A stretch of DNA of 64,000 nucleotides from Xestospongia bergquistia (Eukaryota > Porifera > Demospongiae > Haplosclerida > Petrosiidae), in assembly GCA_963965975.1 (NCBI GenBank), contig OZ014419.1, positions 4,119,677 to 4,183,676 of the forward strand, in the 5' to 3' direction. The notes beneath the pieces were generated by a model. The model saw only the letters and a program-made list of their open reading frames with translations. It made no database searches and was not told where the DNA came from. Shown one piece after another: positions 1-13,500 of the stretch. The translations under genes and the position numbers were made by a program. Position 1 is the first letter of the stretch, and every line of letters starts with the position of its first letter.

Positions 1-3000
1 ATTGTAAGTTAAAGATGCTCAATCAACCTGTGTTAATACAGTTAGCAGGTCTTACTCTTCACTCAGATAATGTTGATACTCTTAGCTTAGATAATGGTTG
101 TACTAGACATCTCTCTACAGTCACTAATAGTAAACTAAAGAAACTCACTCAAACTGTGTTAATACAGTTTTATTTTGTACTCTTCGCTCAGATAATTGCG
201 GTAATCTTAGCTCGAGTAATGGTGGTACTCTTCGCTCAGATAATGGTGGTACAGGACGTCTATCTAAAGTCACTATTAGTAATTTAAAAAAAATCACTCA
301 AACTGTGTTAGGAGGTAGCACTATTCGCTCAGATAATAGTGGTACTCTTAGTGAAGATAATTGTGGTACTGGACATCTCCCTAAAGTCACCAGTAGAAAG
401 TTAAAGAAACTCATTCAACCTGTGTTAATACAGTTAGTTGGTTAAACTCTTAGCCCAGATAATGGTGGTACTCTTTGATCAGATAATGGTTGGAGTTTTA
501 GCTCAGATAATGTTATATTGGACATCTCTCTAAAGTTGCTAGTAGTAAGTTAAAGAAAGTCGTTCAACCTGTGTTGATACAGTTAGAATATCATACTCAT
601 CGCTCAGATAATGGTGGTTCTTTTAAGTCACATAATGGTGGTACTTGACATGTCTCTAAAGTCATTAATTATAAGTTAAAGTTACTCATTCAACCAATTT
701 TAATACAGTTAGTTGATCGTACTCTTCACTCAGATAATGGTGATACTCTTAGCTCTGATAATGATAGTACTAGACATCTCTATAAAGTGACTAGTGGTAA
801 GTTAAAAAAACTCATTCAACCTGTGTTAATACAGTTAGTAGGTTGTACTTTTCGCTCAGATAATGGCGGTAATCTTAGCTCAGGCAATGGTGGTACTCTT
901 CGCTCAGATAATGGTGGTACTGGACGTCCTCTAAAGTCACTAGAAGTAAGTTAAAGAAACTCACTCAACCTGTGTTAATACAGTTAGTAGGTTGTACTCT
1001 TAGCTCAGACAATGCTGGTACTCTTCGTTCAGATAATGGTTGTACTCTTAGCTCAGATAATTGTGGTAATGGACATCTCTCTAAAGTTGCTAGTATTAAG
1101 TTGAAGAAACTCATTCAACCTCTGTTAATACAGTTTGTAACTCATACACTTCACTTACATAATTGCAGTACTTTTACTTAGCTCAGGTAATGGTCGTACA
1201 AGGCATCTCTCTCAAGTCACTAGTAGTAAGTTAAAGAAACTCGTTCAACCTTTGTTAATACAGTTAGTAGATCATACTCTTCGCTCAGATAATGGTGGTA
1301 CTTTTAGGTCAAATAATGGTGGTACATTACATGTCTCTAAAGTCACTAATTGTAAGTTAAAGTTACTCATTCGACCAGTTTAATACCGTTAGTAGGTTGT
1401 ACTCTTCACTTAGATAATGGTGGTAATCTTAGCTCACGTAATGGTGGTATACTTCGCTCAGATAATGGTGGTACTGGACATCTCTCTAAAGTCACTAGTA
1501 GTAAGTTAAAGACACTCATTCATTCTATGTTAATACAATTAGTACGTTGTATTCTTCGCTCAGTGAATGGTGGTAATCTTAGCTCAAATAATGGTGGTAC
1601 TCTTAGCTCAGATAGTGGTGGTATTGGAGTTGTTGGTATACTTCGCTCAGATAATGGTGGTACTGGACATCTCTCTAAAGTCACTAACAGTAAGTTAAGA
1701 AAACTCATTCAACCTGTGTTAATACAGTTAGCAGGTTGTGCACTACAATCACATAATGGTGGTACTTTTGGGTCAGAGAGTGGTCGTACTGGGTATCTCT
1801 CTAAAGTCGCTAGTAGTAAGTTCAAGAAACTCATTCAACCTAATAGAGTTAGTACGTCGTACTCTTCACTAAGATAATGGTTGTATTCTTAATTCAGAAC
1901 ATGGTGGTACTAGACATCTCTATAGAGTAACTAGTGGTCAGTTAAAAAACTCATGAAACTGTTGTAATACAGTTAGAAGGTTGTACTCTTCGCTTCGATA
2001 ATGGTGGTAATCTCAGCTCAGGTAATGGTGGTACTCTTTGCTAAGATAATTGTCGTACTGGACGTGTCTCTAAAGTCACTAGTAGTAAGACAAAGAAACT
2101 CACTCAACCTGTGTTAACACAGTTATTAGGTTGTACTCTTAGCTCAGAAAATGGTGGTACTTTTCGTTCAGATAACGGTAGTACTATTAGCTCAGATAAT
2201 TGTGGTAAAGGAGATCTCTCTAAAGTCAATAGTAGTAAATTAAATGAACTCATTCAAACTGTGTTTATAGAGTTAGTAGGTCGTCCACATCACTCAGAAA
2301 ATTGTGGTTCTCTTAGCACAGGTAATCGTGGTACGGGACATCTCTCTAAAGTCGCTAGTAGTAAGTTCAAGAAACTCATAGAACCTGTGTTAATACAGTT
2401 AGTAAATTGTACTCTTTACTAACATAATTGTGGTACTCTTAGCTCAGACAATGGTGGACAAGGACATCTCTCTCATGTCACTAGTAATAAGTTAAAGAAA
2501 CTCATTCAAACTGTGTTAATACAGTTAGTAGGCCGTTCTCTTCTCTCAGATAATGGTGGTACACTTAGCTCAGATAATGGTGGTACAGGACGTCTCTCTA
2601 AAGTCACTAGTAATAAGATAAAGAAACACATTCAACCAGTTTTCATACAGTTAGTAGCTCTTACTCTTCATTAAGATAATGGTGGTACTCTTAGCTCAGA
2701 TAATGGTGGTACAGGACGTCTCTCTAAAGTCACTAGTAGTAAGATAAAGAAACACATTCAACCTGTTTTCATACAGTTAGTAGGTCATACACTTCACACA
2801 GATAATGGTGCTACTCTTAGCTCAGATAATGGTTGTATTGCATGTCTCTCTAAAGTCACTAGTGGTCAGTTAAAGAAACTCATTCAACCTGTGTTAATAC
2901 AGTTAGTAGGTTATACACTTCGCTTCGATAATGGCGGCAATCTTAGCTCAGGTAATGGTGATAGTTACTCATTCAAACTTTTTTAATGCAGTTGGAAAAT

Positions 3001-6000
3001 TGTCTTTTCAGTCAAATAATGCTAATAATCTTAGCTCAGATAATGGTGGTACTGGACATGTCTATAAAGTGACTTGTGGTAAGTTAAAAAAACTCATTCA
3101 ACCTGTGGTAATACAGTTAGTAAGTTGTATTCTTCGCTCAGACAATGGCGGTAATCTTAGCTCAGGTAATGGTGGTACTCTTCGCTCAGATAATTGTGGT
3201 ACTGGACATCTCTTTAAAGTCACTAGTAGGAAGTTAAAGAAACTCACTCAACCTTTCTTAATACAGTTAGTAGGTCGTACTCTTCGCTCAGACAATGATA
3301 GTACTCTTAGATGAGATAATGGTGGTGCTGGACATCTCTCTAAAGTCACTAACGATAAGTTAAGAAAACTCAATCAACCTGTCTTAATACAGTTAGCAGG
3401 TTGTACACTTTCATGAGCTCAGATAATAATGGTAAAGGATAACTCTATAAAGTTACTAGTAGTAAGATAAAGAAACTAATTCAACATGTGTTAATACAGT
3501 TAGTAGGTCGTACACTTCACTTAGATAATGGTGGCCTTCTTAGCTCAGATAATTTTGGTAATAAGAGTAAATTAAAGTCAATAAGAGTAAATTAAAGAAA
3601 GTCATTCAACCTGTGTTAGTACAGTTAGTAGGTTATACTTTTCACTCTGATAATGGTGCTACCCTTTGCTGAAAGAATGGTTGTACTGGACATGTGTCTG
3701 AATACACAAGAGTAAGTTAAAGAAACTCATTCAACCTGTGTTAATAAAGTTAGTAGGTTGTATACACTTCCCTCAAATAAAGGCAATACTATTAGCTCAG
3801 ATAGTGGTGGTACTACACGTTTCTCTAAAGTCACAAGTGGTAAGTTAAAGATACACATTCAACCTGTGTTAATACAGATACTAGATCACACTCTTCACTC
3901 AGATAATAGCGGTACTCTTAGGTAGGGTAATGGTGGTACTGGACATCTCTCTAAAGTCATCAGTAGTAAGTTAAAAAAACTCATGCAACTTGTGTTAATA
4001 CAGTTAGTAGGCTATACTCGTCACTCAGATAATGCCGGTAAGCTTAGCTCAGATAATTGTGCTACTGGATGTCTCTCTAAAGTCACTAGTAGTAAGTTAA
4101 AGAAACTCATTCAACCTGTGTTAATACAGTTAGTAAGCCGTCTTTCCGCAATCAGAAAATGGCGGTAATCTTAGCTTAGATAATGGTGATACTGGACATG
4201 TCTCTATAGTCACTAGTAGTAAGTTAAAGAAACTCATTCAACCTGTGTTTATACAGTTGGTAGGTCGTACTCTTCACTCAGATAATGGCGGTATCCTTAG
4301 CTCAGATAATTGTGGTACTGGACGTCTCTCTTATGTCAGTAGTAGTAAATTAAAGAAACTCATTAAACCTGTCTTAATAGAGTTTGTAGGTCATATTCTT
4401 CACTCTAATAATGGAGGTAACCTTAGGTCAGATAATGGTGGTACTGGATGTCTCTGTAAAATCACTAGTAGTAAATTGAAGAAACACATTGAGCCTGAGT
4501 TTATATAGTTTTAGATCGTAGTCTTCATTTAGATAATGATTGTATACTTAGCTCAGAGATGGTGGTGCTGGACATCTCTGTAAAGGCGCTAGTACTAAGT
4601 TAAAGACACTCATTCAATGTGTGTTAATGAAGTTAGTAGATCATACACTTCACTCAGATAATGGCGGTATTCTTAGGTCAGATAATGGTGGTACTGGAAG
4701 CCTCTGTAAAGTCGCTAGTAGTAAGTTAAAGAAAGTCATTCAACCTGTGTTCATACAGTTATTATGTCACACACTTCACTCAGATAATGGTGGTAGTCTT
4801 AGCTGGGATACTTTTGGTACAGAACGTCTCTCTAAAGTCTGTAGTAGTAAATTGAGAAACTCATTCAATCAATGTTAATACAGTTAGTAGGTTATACTCT
4901 TCACTCAGATAATGGTGGTACTCTTAGGTCAGATAATGTTTGTATTGGACGTCTCTCTAAAGTCAGTAGTGGTAAATTAAAGAAACTCATTAAACCTGTG
5001 TTAATACCGTTAGTAGATCGTACTCTTCACAGAGATAATGGCAGTAGCCTTAGGTCAGATAATGGTGGTACAGGACATCTCTCAAAAGTCTATAGTAGTA
5101 AGTTAAAGAAAAGCATGCAACCTGTGTTAATGCAGTCAATATGTCGTACTCTTTACTCAGATAATGGTGGTACTCTTCGCTCAGATAATGGTGGTACTGG
5201 ACGTCTCTCTAAAGTCACTAGTGGTAAGTTAAAGAAAGTCATTCAAGCTGTATCAATATAGTTAGCTGGTTATACTCTTCACTCAGATAATGGTGATACT
5301 TTTAGCTCAGAAAATAGTGGCACTGGACATCTCTCTGAAGTCACTAACTGTAAGATAATTATACTCATTCAACCTGTGTTAACACAGTTAGCAGTTTGTA
5401 CTCTTTGCTCAAATAATGGCGGTATTTTTAGCACAGGTAATGGTGGTACACTTAACACGGATAATCATGACACTGGACATCTCTCTAAAGTCACTAGCAG
5501 TAAATTAAAGAAACTCATTAAACCTGTGTAGTTACAGTTCATAGGTCATAGTCTTTGCTCAGATAATGGTAGTACTCTTAGCTCAGATAATGACAGTACT
5601 ATTAGTTCAGATAATGTTGGTACTAGACATCTTTCTAAAGTCACTAGTAGTAAGTAAAAGCAACTCATCCAACCTGTGTTCATATAGTTAGTAGGTCGTA
5701 CACTTCACTCAGATAGTGATATTCTTAGCTCAGATAATGGTGGTATTGGACATCTCTCTAAAGTGATTAGTGGTAAGCGAAAGAAACTCATTCAACTTGT
5801 GGCAATACAATTAGTAGGTCGTACTTTTAGCTCAGTTAATGGTGGTAGTCTTAACTCAGGTAATGTTGGTACTCTTTTCACTCAGATAATGGTGGTACAG
5901 AATGTCGCTCTAAAGTCACTAGTTGTAAGTTAAAGAAGCTCATTCAACCTGTCTTAATACAATGAGTAGGTGATGCTCTTTGCTGATATAATGACAGTAC

Positions 6001-6309
6001 TCTTAGCTCAGAGAAAGGCGGTACTGGACATCTCTCTAAGTCAGTAGTAGTAAATTCAAGAAACTCATTCAACCTGTGTTAATACAGTTCCTAGGTCGTA
6101 CTCTTCACTCAAATAATGGCAGTACTCTTAGGACAGATAATGGTAGTACTGCACGTCTCTCTAAAGTCACTAGTAGTAAGTTAAAGAAACTCATTAAAAC
6201 AGTGTTAATACAGTTAGTAGATCATACAGAAAATGGTGATACTCTTGGCTAAGATAATGGTGATACTTGACATCTATCTAAAGTCACTAGTAGTAAGTTA
6301 AAGAAACTC

Positions 6310-7770
6310 ATTCAACCTGGAGTTTATAGGTCGTACTCTTTGCTCAGATAATGTTGGTACTCTTCGCGCAGATAATCTTCGTACTGGACATCTCTCTAAA
6401 GTCACTAGTAGCAAGTTAAAAACACTCAGTCAAACTGTGTCAATACAGTTAGTAGGTTGTACACTTCACTGAGATAATGGTCATACTTTTAGCTCAGATA
6501 ATTGTGGTACTGGACATCTTTCTAAAGTCACTAAATGTAAGTTAAAGATACTCATTCAACCTGTGTTAATACAGTTTGTAGGTCATGCACTTCACATAGA
6601 TAATTGTGATACTCTTAGCTCAGATGATGGTGGTACTTGACATCTCTCTAAAGTGACTATTGGTAGGTTAAAGAAACTCATTCATGCTGCGTTAATACAG
6701 TTAGTAGGTTGTACTCTTTGATCAGATAATTGCAGTAATCTTAGCTCAGGTAATGGTGGTACTCTTCGCTAAGATAATGGTGATACTTGATATCTCTCTA
6801 AAGTCACTAGTAGTAAGTTAAAGAAACTCATTCAACCTGTGTTTATAGAGTGAGTAGGTCATACTCTTTGCTCAGATCATGGTAGTACTCTTAGCGCAGA
6901 TGATCCTCATAATGGACATTTCACTAGTAGTAAGTTAAAAACACTCAGTCAACCTGTGTCAATACAGTTAGTAGGTTGTACTCTTCACTGAGATAATGGT
7001 CATACTTTTAGCTTAGATTATTTTGGTACTGGACATCTTTCTAAAGTCACTAAATGTAAGTTAAAGATACTCATTCAACCTGTGTTAATACAGTTTGTAG
7101 GTCATGCACTTCACATAGATAATTGTGATACTCTTAGCTCAGATGATGGTGGTACTTGACATCTCTCTAAAGTGACTATTGGTAGGTTAAAGAAACTCAT
7201 TCATGCTGCGTTAATACAGTAAGTAGGTTGTACTCTTTGATCAGATAATTGCAGTAATCTTAGCTCAGGTAATGGTGGTACTCTTCGCTAAGATAATGGT
7301 GATACTTGATATCTCTCTAAAGTCACTAGTAGTAAGTTAAAGAAACTCATTCAACCTGTGTTTATAGAGTGAGTAGGTCATACTCTTTGCTCAGATCATG
7401 GTAGTACTCTTAGCGCAGATGATCCTCATAATGGACATTTCACTAGTAGTAAGTTAAAAACACTCAGTCAACCTGTTTCAATACAGTTAGTAGGTTGTAC
7501 TTTTCACTGAGATAATGGTCATACTTTTAGCTTAGATTATTTTGGTACTGGACATCTTTCTAAAGTCACTAAATGTAAGTTAAAGATACTCATTCAACCT
7601 GTGTTAATACAGTTTGTAGGTCATACACTTCACATAGATAATTGTGATACTCTTAGCTCAAATGATGGTGGTACTTAACTTCTCTCTAAAGTGACTATTG
7701 GTAGGTTAAAGAAACTCATTCATGCTGCGTTAATACAGTAAGTAGGTTGTACTCTTTGATCAGATTATTG
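6310..7770. repeat. 519-bp higher-order repeat, about 2.8 copies
   Basis: A block of about four satellite units is repeated at a 519-bp step. The marker GTGACTATTGGTAGGTTAAA occurs at 6653, 7172 and 7691, so both steps are exactly 519 bp. The copies share private variants such as CATTCATGCTGCGTTAATAC, a shortened unit with GATCCTCATAATGGACATTT, and the same premature stops. They are much more alike than ordinary neighbouring units, which points to a recent local amplification. Confidence 0.9.
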
Positions 7771-8329
7771 TGGTAAACTTAGCTCAGGTAATGGTGGTAC
7801 TCATTGCTCAGGTAATTGTGGTACAGGACATCCCTTTAAAGTCACTAGTTGTAAGTAAAAGAAACTTGCTCAACCTGTGTTAATACAGTTAGGAGGTCAT
7901 ACTTTTCGCTCAGATAATGGTGGTACATTTAGCGCAGATAATTGTGACACTGTAGATCTCTCTAAAGTCACTAGTAGAGGGTGAAAGAGACTCATTGAAC
8001 CTGTGTTAATACATTTAGTATATCATAGTCTTCACTCAGATAATGATAGTACTCTTACCTCAGATAATGTTGGTACAGGAAGTTTCTCCAAAGTCACTAA
8101 TTGTAAGTTAAAGATACTCATTCGACTTGTGTTAATACTCTTCACTCAGATAATGGTGATACTCTTAGCTCAGATAATGGTAGTACTGGACATCTCTCTA
8201 AAGTAACTAATTTTAAGTTAAAGATACTCACTCAACCTGGGTTAATACAGTTATTAGGTCGTACTCTCCACTCAGATAATGGCGATACACTTAGTTCAGA
8301 TAATAGTTGTACTGGACATCTTTGTAAAG

Positions 8330-9200
8330 TGACTAGTGGCAAGTTAAAGAAACTCATTCAACCTTTGTTAATGCAGTTAGTAGGTTGTCCTCTTAACTCA
8401 GATAATGGCAGTACTCTTAGCACAGATAATCGAGGTGCTTTTCATTCAGATAATGGTTGTATTCTTAGCTCAGGGAATTGTGGTAATGCACATCTCCTAA
8501 AGTGCACATCTCTATAAAGTCGCTTGTATTAAATTAAAGGAATTCATTCTACCTGTGTTTATACAGTTAGTACATTTTTACTCTTCGGATAATGGTGGCA
8601 CGTTTATCTCAGATAATGTTGGTACTGGACATCTCTCTAAAGTTGTAAGGTAATAGTAAGGTCACACTCTTAGCTCAAACAAGGGTTGCACTCTTCCTTC
8701 TGATAATTTTTGTACTCTTAGCTCAGATAATGGTGGTAGTAGACATCTCTATAAAGTGACTAGTGGTAAGTTAAAGAAACTCATTCAACCTGTGTTAATA
8801 CAGTTATAGTTTGTACTCTTCGTTCAGATAATGGTGGTACTGGACGTCTCTCTAAAGTCACTAGTAGTAAGTTAATAACACTCATTCAACCTTTGTTAAT
8901 ACAGTTAGGAAGTCGTACTCTTAGCTCAGACAATGGTGGTACACTTTGTACATGTAATGCTTGTAATGTTAGCTTAGATAATTGTTGTAATGGACATTTC
9001 TCTAAAGTCACTGGTAGTAAGTTAAAGAAACTCATTCAACCTGTGTTTATACAGTTAGTAGTTTGTACTCTTCAATCAGATAATGGTTGTACTTTTAGTT
9101 CAGATAATGGTGGTACTGGTCATCTCTCTAAAGTTGCTAGTAGTAAGTTAAAGAAACTCATTCAACCTGTGTTAATGCAATTAGTAGATCATATTCTTCC
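8330..9200. repeat. Segment duplicated about 3 kb downstream (11250-12230)
   Basis: The unit series here has private variants that recur in the same order at 11250-12230: ACTAGTGGCAAGTTAAAG, AGATAATCGAGGTGCT, a collapsed short unit around GTAGTAAGGT/GTAATAGTAAGGTC, GGTGGTACACTT followed by a GTACATGTAA variant, and CTTCAATCAGATAATGGTTG. The offset is about 3.0 kb. The order of rare variants is preserved with moderate divergence, so this is an older duplication of several units. Confidence 0.75.
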
Positions 9201-9939
9201 CTCAGAAAATGGTGGTATTCTTAGTTCAGATAATAGTGGTACAGGACATCTCTCTAAAGTCACTAATTGTAAGTTAGAGACACTCATTCAACCTGTGTTG
9301 ATACAGTTAGTAGGTCGTAGTCATCACTCAGATAATTGTGTATTTCTTAGCTCAGATAATGGTGGTACTGGACTTTACTCTAAAGTGACTAGTTGTAAGT
9401 TAAAGAAAGTCATTCAACCTGCTTAAATACAGTTAATAGGTTGTACTCTTCACTCAGATAATGGTGATACTCTTTGCTCAGATAATGGTGGTACCGGACA
9501 TCTCTCTAAAGTGACTAGTTTTAAGTTAAACAAAATCATTCAAGCAGTGTTAATACAGATATTATATTGTACTCTTCGCTCTAATAATGGCGGCACTCTT
9601 ACCTTGGTAATTGTGGTACACTTAGCTCTGATAATGGTGGTACAGGACATCTCTCTAAAATTACCAATTGTAAGTTAAAGACACTCATTCAACCTGGGTT
9701 GACACAGTTAGTAGGTCGTAGTTGTCACTCAGATAATCATGATTCTCTTAGCTAAGATAATGGTGGTACTGGACTTCACGCTAAAGTGATTGGTAGTAAG
9801 TTAAGGAAACTCATTCAACCAATATTTATACATTTAGTAGGCTGTACTGTTCGCTCAGATAATGTTGGTACTCCTAGTGCAGATAATCGTTGTAGTGGAG
9901 ATCTCTCTAAAGTCACTAGTAGCAAGGTGGTAATCTTTG

Positions 9940-10530
9940 CTCAGATAATTGTGGTACAGGATGTCTCTCTAAAGTCACTAGATGTAAGTTAAAGAAACTC
10001 ATTCAACCTGTGTTAATACAGTTAGTTTGTCGTAGTTGTCACTCAGATAATGACAGTATTCTTAGCTCAGATAATATTGGTACTGGACATTTCTCTAAAG
10101 TCACTAGTAGTAAGTAAAAAAAAGTCATTCAACCTGTGTTAGTACAGTTAGTAGGTCATACTCTTCACTCAGACAATGGTGATACTTTTAGCTCAGATAA
10201 TGGTGGTACTGGACATCTCTCTGAAGTCACTAATTGTAAGTTAAAGATACTCATTCAACCTGTGTTAATACAGGTAGGAGATCATACAGATAATGGTGAT
10301 ATTCTTTGCTAAGATGATGGTGGTACAGGACGTCTCTCTAAAGTCACTAGTAGTAATTTAAAGAAACTCATTCAACTTGTGTTAACACAGATAGTAGATC
10401 ATACTTTTTGCTCAGATAATAGTGGTATTCTTAGCTCAGATAATGGTTGTACTGCACATCTCTCTAAAGTCACTCATTGTAAGTTAAAGAAACTCATTCA
10501 ACCTGGTGTTAATACAGTTAGTAGGTCGTA
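9940..10530. repeat. Unit block shared with 27000-27730
   Basis: Five or so consecutive units match a block 17 kb away at 27000-27730 in the same order. Shared rare variants include CACTAGATGTAAGTTAAAG, GTTAGTTTGTCGTAG, AATGACAGTATTCTTAGC, the broken unit GATCATAC followed by GATAATGG, TTTGCTAAGATGATGG and CACTCATTGTAAG. The similarity is higher than between random units, although a retrotransposon and many other units lie between. Confidence 0.8.
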
Positions 10531-13500
10531 CACTTCTATCAGATAATTATAGTACTCTTAGCTCAGATTATGGTTGTACAGGACATCTCTGTACAGTCAC
10601 TAGTAGTAAGCTAACGAAACTCACTCAAACTGTGTTAGTAGAGTTAGTCGGTGGTAGTCTTCCCTTAGATATTGGCAGTACTCTTATATCAGAAAATGGT
10701 GGTACTGGATGTCTCTCTAAAGTCACTTGTAGTAAGTTGAAGAAACTCATTCAACCTGTGTTAATACAGTTAGTTGTTAATACTCTTCACACAGATAATG
10801 GTTGAACTCTTAGCTCAGATAATTGTGGTAGAGGAAGTCTCTCTAAAGTCACTAGTAGTAAGTTGTAGAAACTCATTCAACCTTTGTTAATACTGTTAGT
10901 AGGTTGTACACTTCGCTCGGATAATGATAGTACTCTTAGCTCAGAGAATGTTTTTAATACTGTTAGCAGTTCGTACTTTTAGATCAGATAATTTTTGGTA
11001 CGGGACATCTTTTTAATGTCGCTAGTAGTAAGTTCAAAAATTCATTCAACCTGTGCTAATACAGTTACTAGATCGAACACTTCGATCTGATAATGGTGGT
11101 CTGATAATGGTGGTATCTTTAGCTCAGATAATGTTGTTAGTGCAGTTGATAGGTCATACTCTCCACTCAGAAAATGTCAATACTCTTAGTTCAGATAATG
11201 TCGATACTCTTAGTTCAGATAATACTTGTACTGGACATCTCTGTAAAGTGACTAGTGGCAAGTTAAAGAAAATTATTCAACCTTTGTTAATGCAGTTAGT
11301 AGGTGTCCTCTTCACTCAGATAATGGCAGTACTCTTAACTTTGAGAATGGTGCTACTTTTAGCTCAGATAATGGTGGTACTGTACATGTCTCTAAAGTCA
11401 CTAGTAGTAAATTAAAGAAACTCATTCAACCTGTGTTTATACAGTTAGTAGATCGTACTCTTCGCTTAGATAATGGCGGTATTTTTAGCACAGATAATCG
11501 AGGTGCTCTTCGTTCAGATAATGGTTGTATTCTTAGCTCAGAGAATTGTGGTAATGGACATCTCTCTAAATTCATTACTATCAAGTTAAAGAAATTCATT
11601 CTAACTGTGTTTGTACAGTTAGTATGTTTTTACTCTTCACTCAGATAATGGTGGTACTTTAGCTCAGATAATGGTGGTACTGGACATCTCTCTAAAGTAG
11701 TAAGGTTGTAGTAAGGTCATACATTTAGCTCAGATAATGGTGGTAGTGGACATCTCTCTAAAGTCACTAGTAGTAAGTTAAAGAAACTCATTTAACCTGC
11801 ATTAATACAGTTAGTAGATAGTACTCTTCACTCAGATAATGGTCATACTCTTAGCTCAGATAATGGTGGTACAGGATATAAAGTGACTAGTTATAAGTTA
11901 AAGAAACTCATTCAACCTGTCTTAATACTGTTAGGAAGTCGTACTCTTAGCTCAGACAAAGGTGGTACACTTCGTACATGTAATAGTCGTACTCTTAGCT
12001 TAGATAATTGTTGTATTGGACATCTCTGCAAATTCACTTGTAGTAAGATAAAGAAACTCATTCAGCCTGTATTTATACAGTTAGTAGGTTGTACTCTTCA
12101 ATCAGATAATGGTTGTACTTTTAGCTCAGATAATGGTGTTACTGGACATCTCTTTAAAGTCGCTAGTAGTAAGTTAAAGAAACTCATTCAACCTGTGTTA
12201 ATGCAGTTAGTAGGTCCTACTCTTCACTCAGATAATTGTCATAATCTTAGCTCAGATACTGGTGGTACTTGATGTCTTCATAAACTCATTAGTAGTAAGT
12301 TAAATAAAAACATTCAACCTGTGTTAATACAGTTACTAAATCATACTCTTCACTTAGATAATGACTGTACTCTTACCTGAGATAATGGTGGCACTGCATA
12401 TCTCTCTAAAGTCACCAGTAGTAAGTGAAAGAAACTCATTCAACTTGTGTTAGTACAGTTAGTAGATCGTACTCCTTGCTGAGATAATGGTGGTACTTTT
12501 AGCTCAGATAATGGTGGTGTTGGACTTTTCTCTAAAGTCAGTAATTGTAAGTTAAATAAATTTATTCAACCTGTGTTAACACAGTTAGTAGGTTGCACTC
12601 TTCGCTCAGATAATGGTGGTATTCTTAGCTCAAGTAATGCTTTTAATTTTCGCTCAGATAATTGTTGTACTGGATGTATCTCTAAAGTTACCAGTAGTAA
12701 GATAAGGAAAGTCATTCAACCTCTTTTAATATAGTTAGTAGTTGTTACTCTTAGCTTAGATAATCGTTCTACTGGACATCTCTCTAAAGTCACTGGTAGT
12801 AAGTTATGGAGACTCATTCAACCTTTCTTAATGCAGTTAATAGGTTGTACTTTTCGCTAAGATAATGATGGTACTCTTAGCTCAGAAAATGGTGGTACTG
12901 AACGTCTCTCTAAAGTCACTAGAAGTAAGTTGTAGAAACTCATTGAACCTTGGTTAATACAGGTAGTAGGTTGTACACTTCGCTCAGATAATGAGGGTAT
13001 TCTTAGCTCAGATAATGTTGGTACTGGACATCTCTCTAAAGTTACTGGTAGTAAGTTAAAGACACTCATTCAACATGTCTTAATACAGTTAGTAATTTGT
13101 CAATTTCGCTCAGATAATGGTGATAATCCTAACTCAGATAATGGTTTGCTGTACATCTCTTTGAAGTCACTAATTTTAAGTTAAATAAACTCATTAAACC
13201 TGTGTTAATACAGTTAGAAGGTTGTACTTTTAGCTCAGATAATGGTGGTACTGGACATCTCTCTAAAGTCACTAGTAGTAAATTAAGGAAATTCATTCAA
13301 CCTATGTTAATACAGTTAGTACATCGTACACTTCAGTCAGATAATAGTGGTACTCTTAGCTCAGATAATTTTGGCAATGGACATATCGCTAAAGTCACTA
13401 GTAGTAAGTTAAAGAAATTCATTCAACCTGTGTTAATACAGTTAATAGGTTGTACTCTTCATTCAGATAATGGTTGTACTCTTAGCGCAGATAATTGTAG

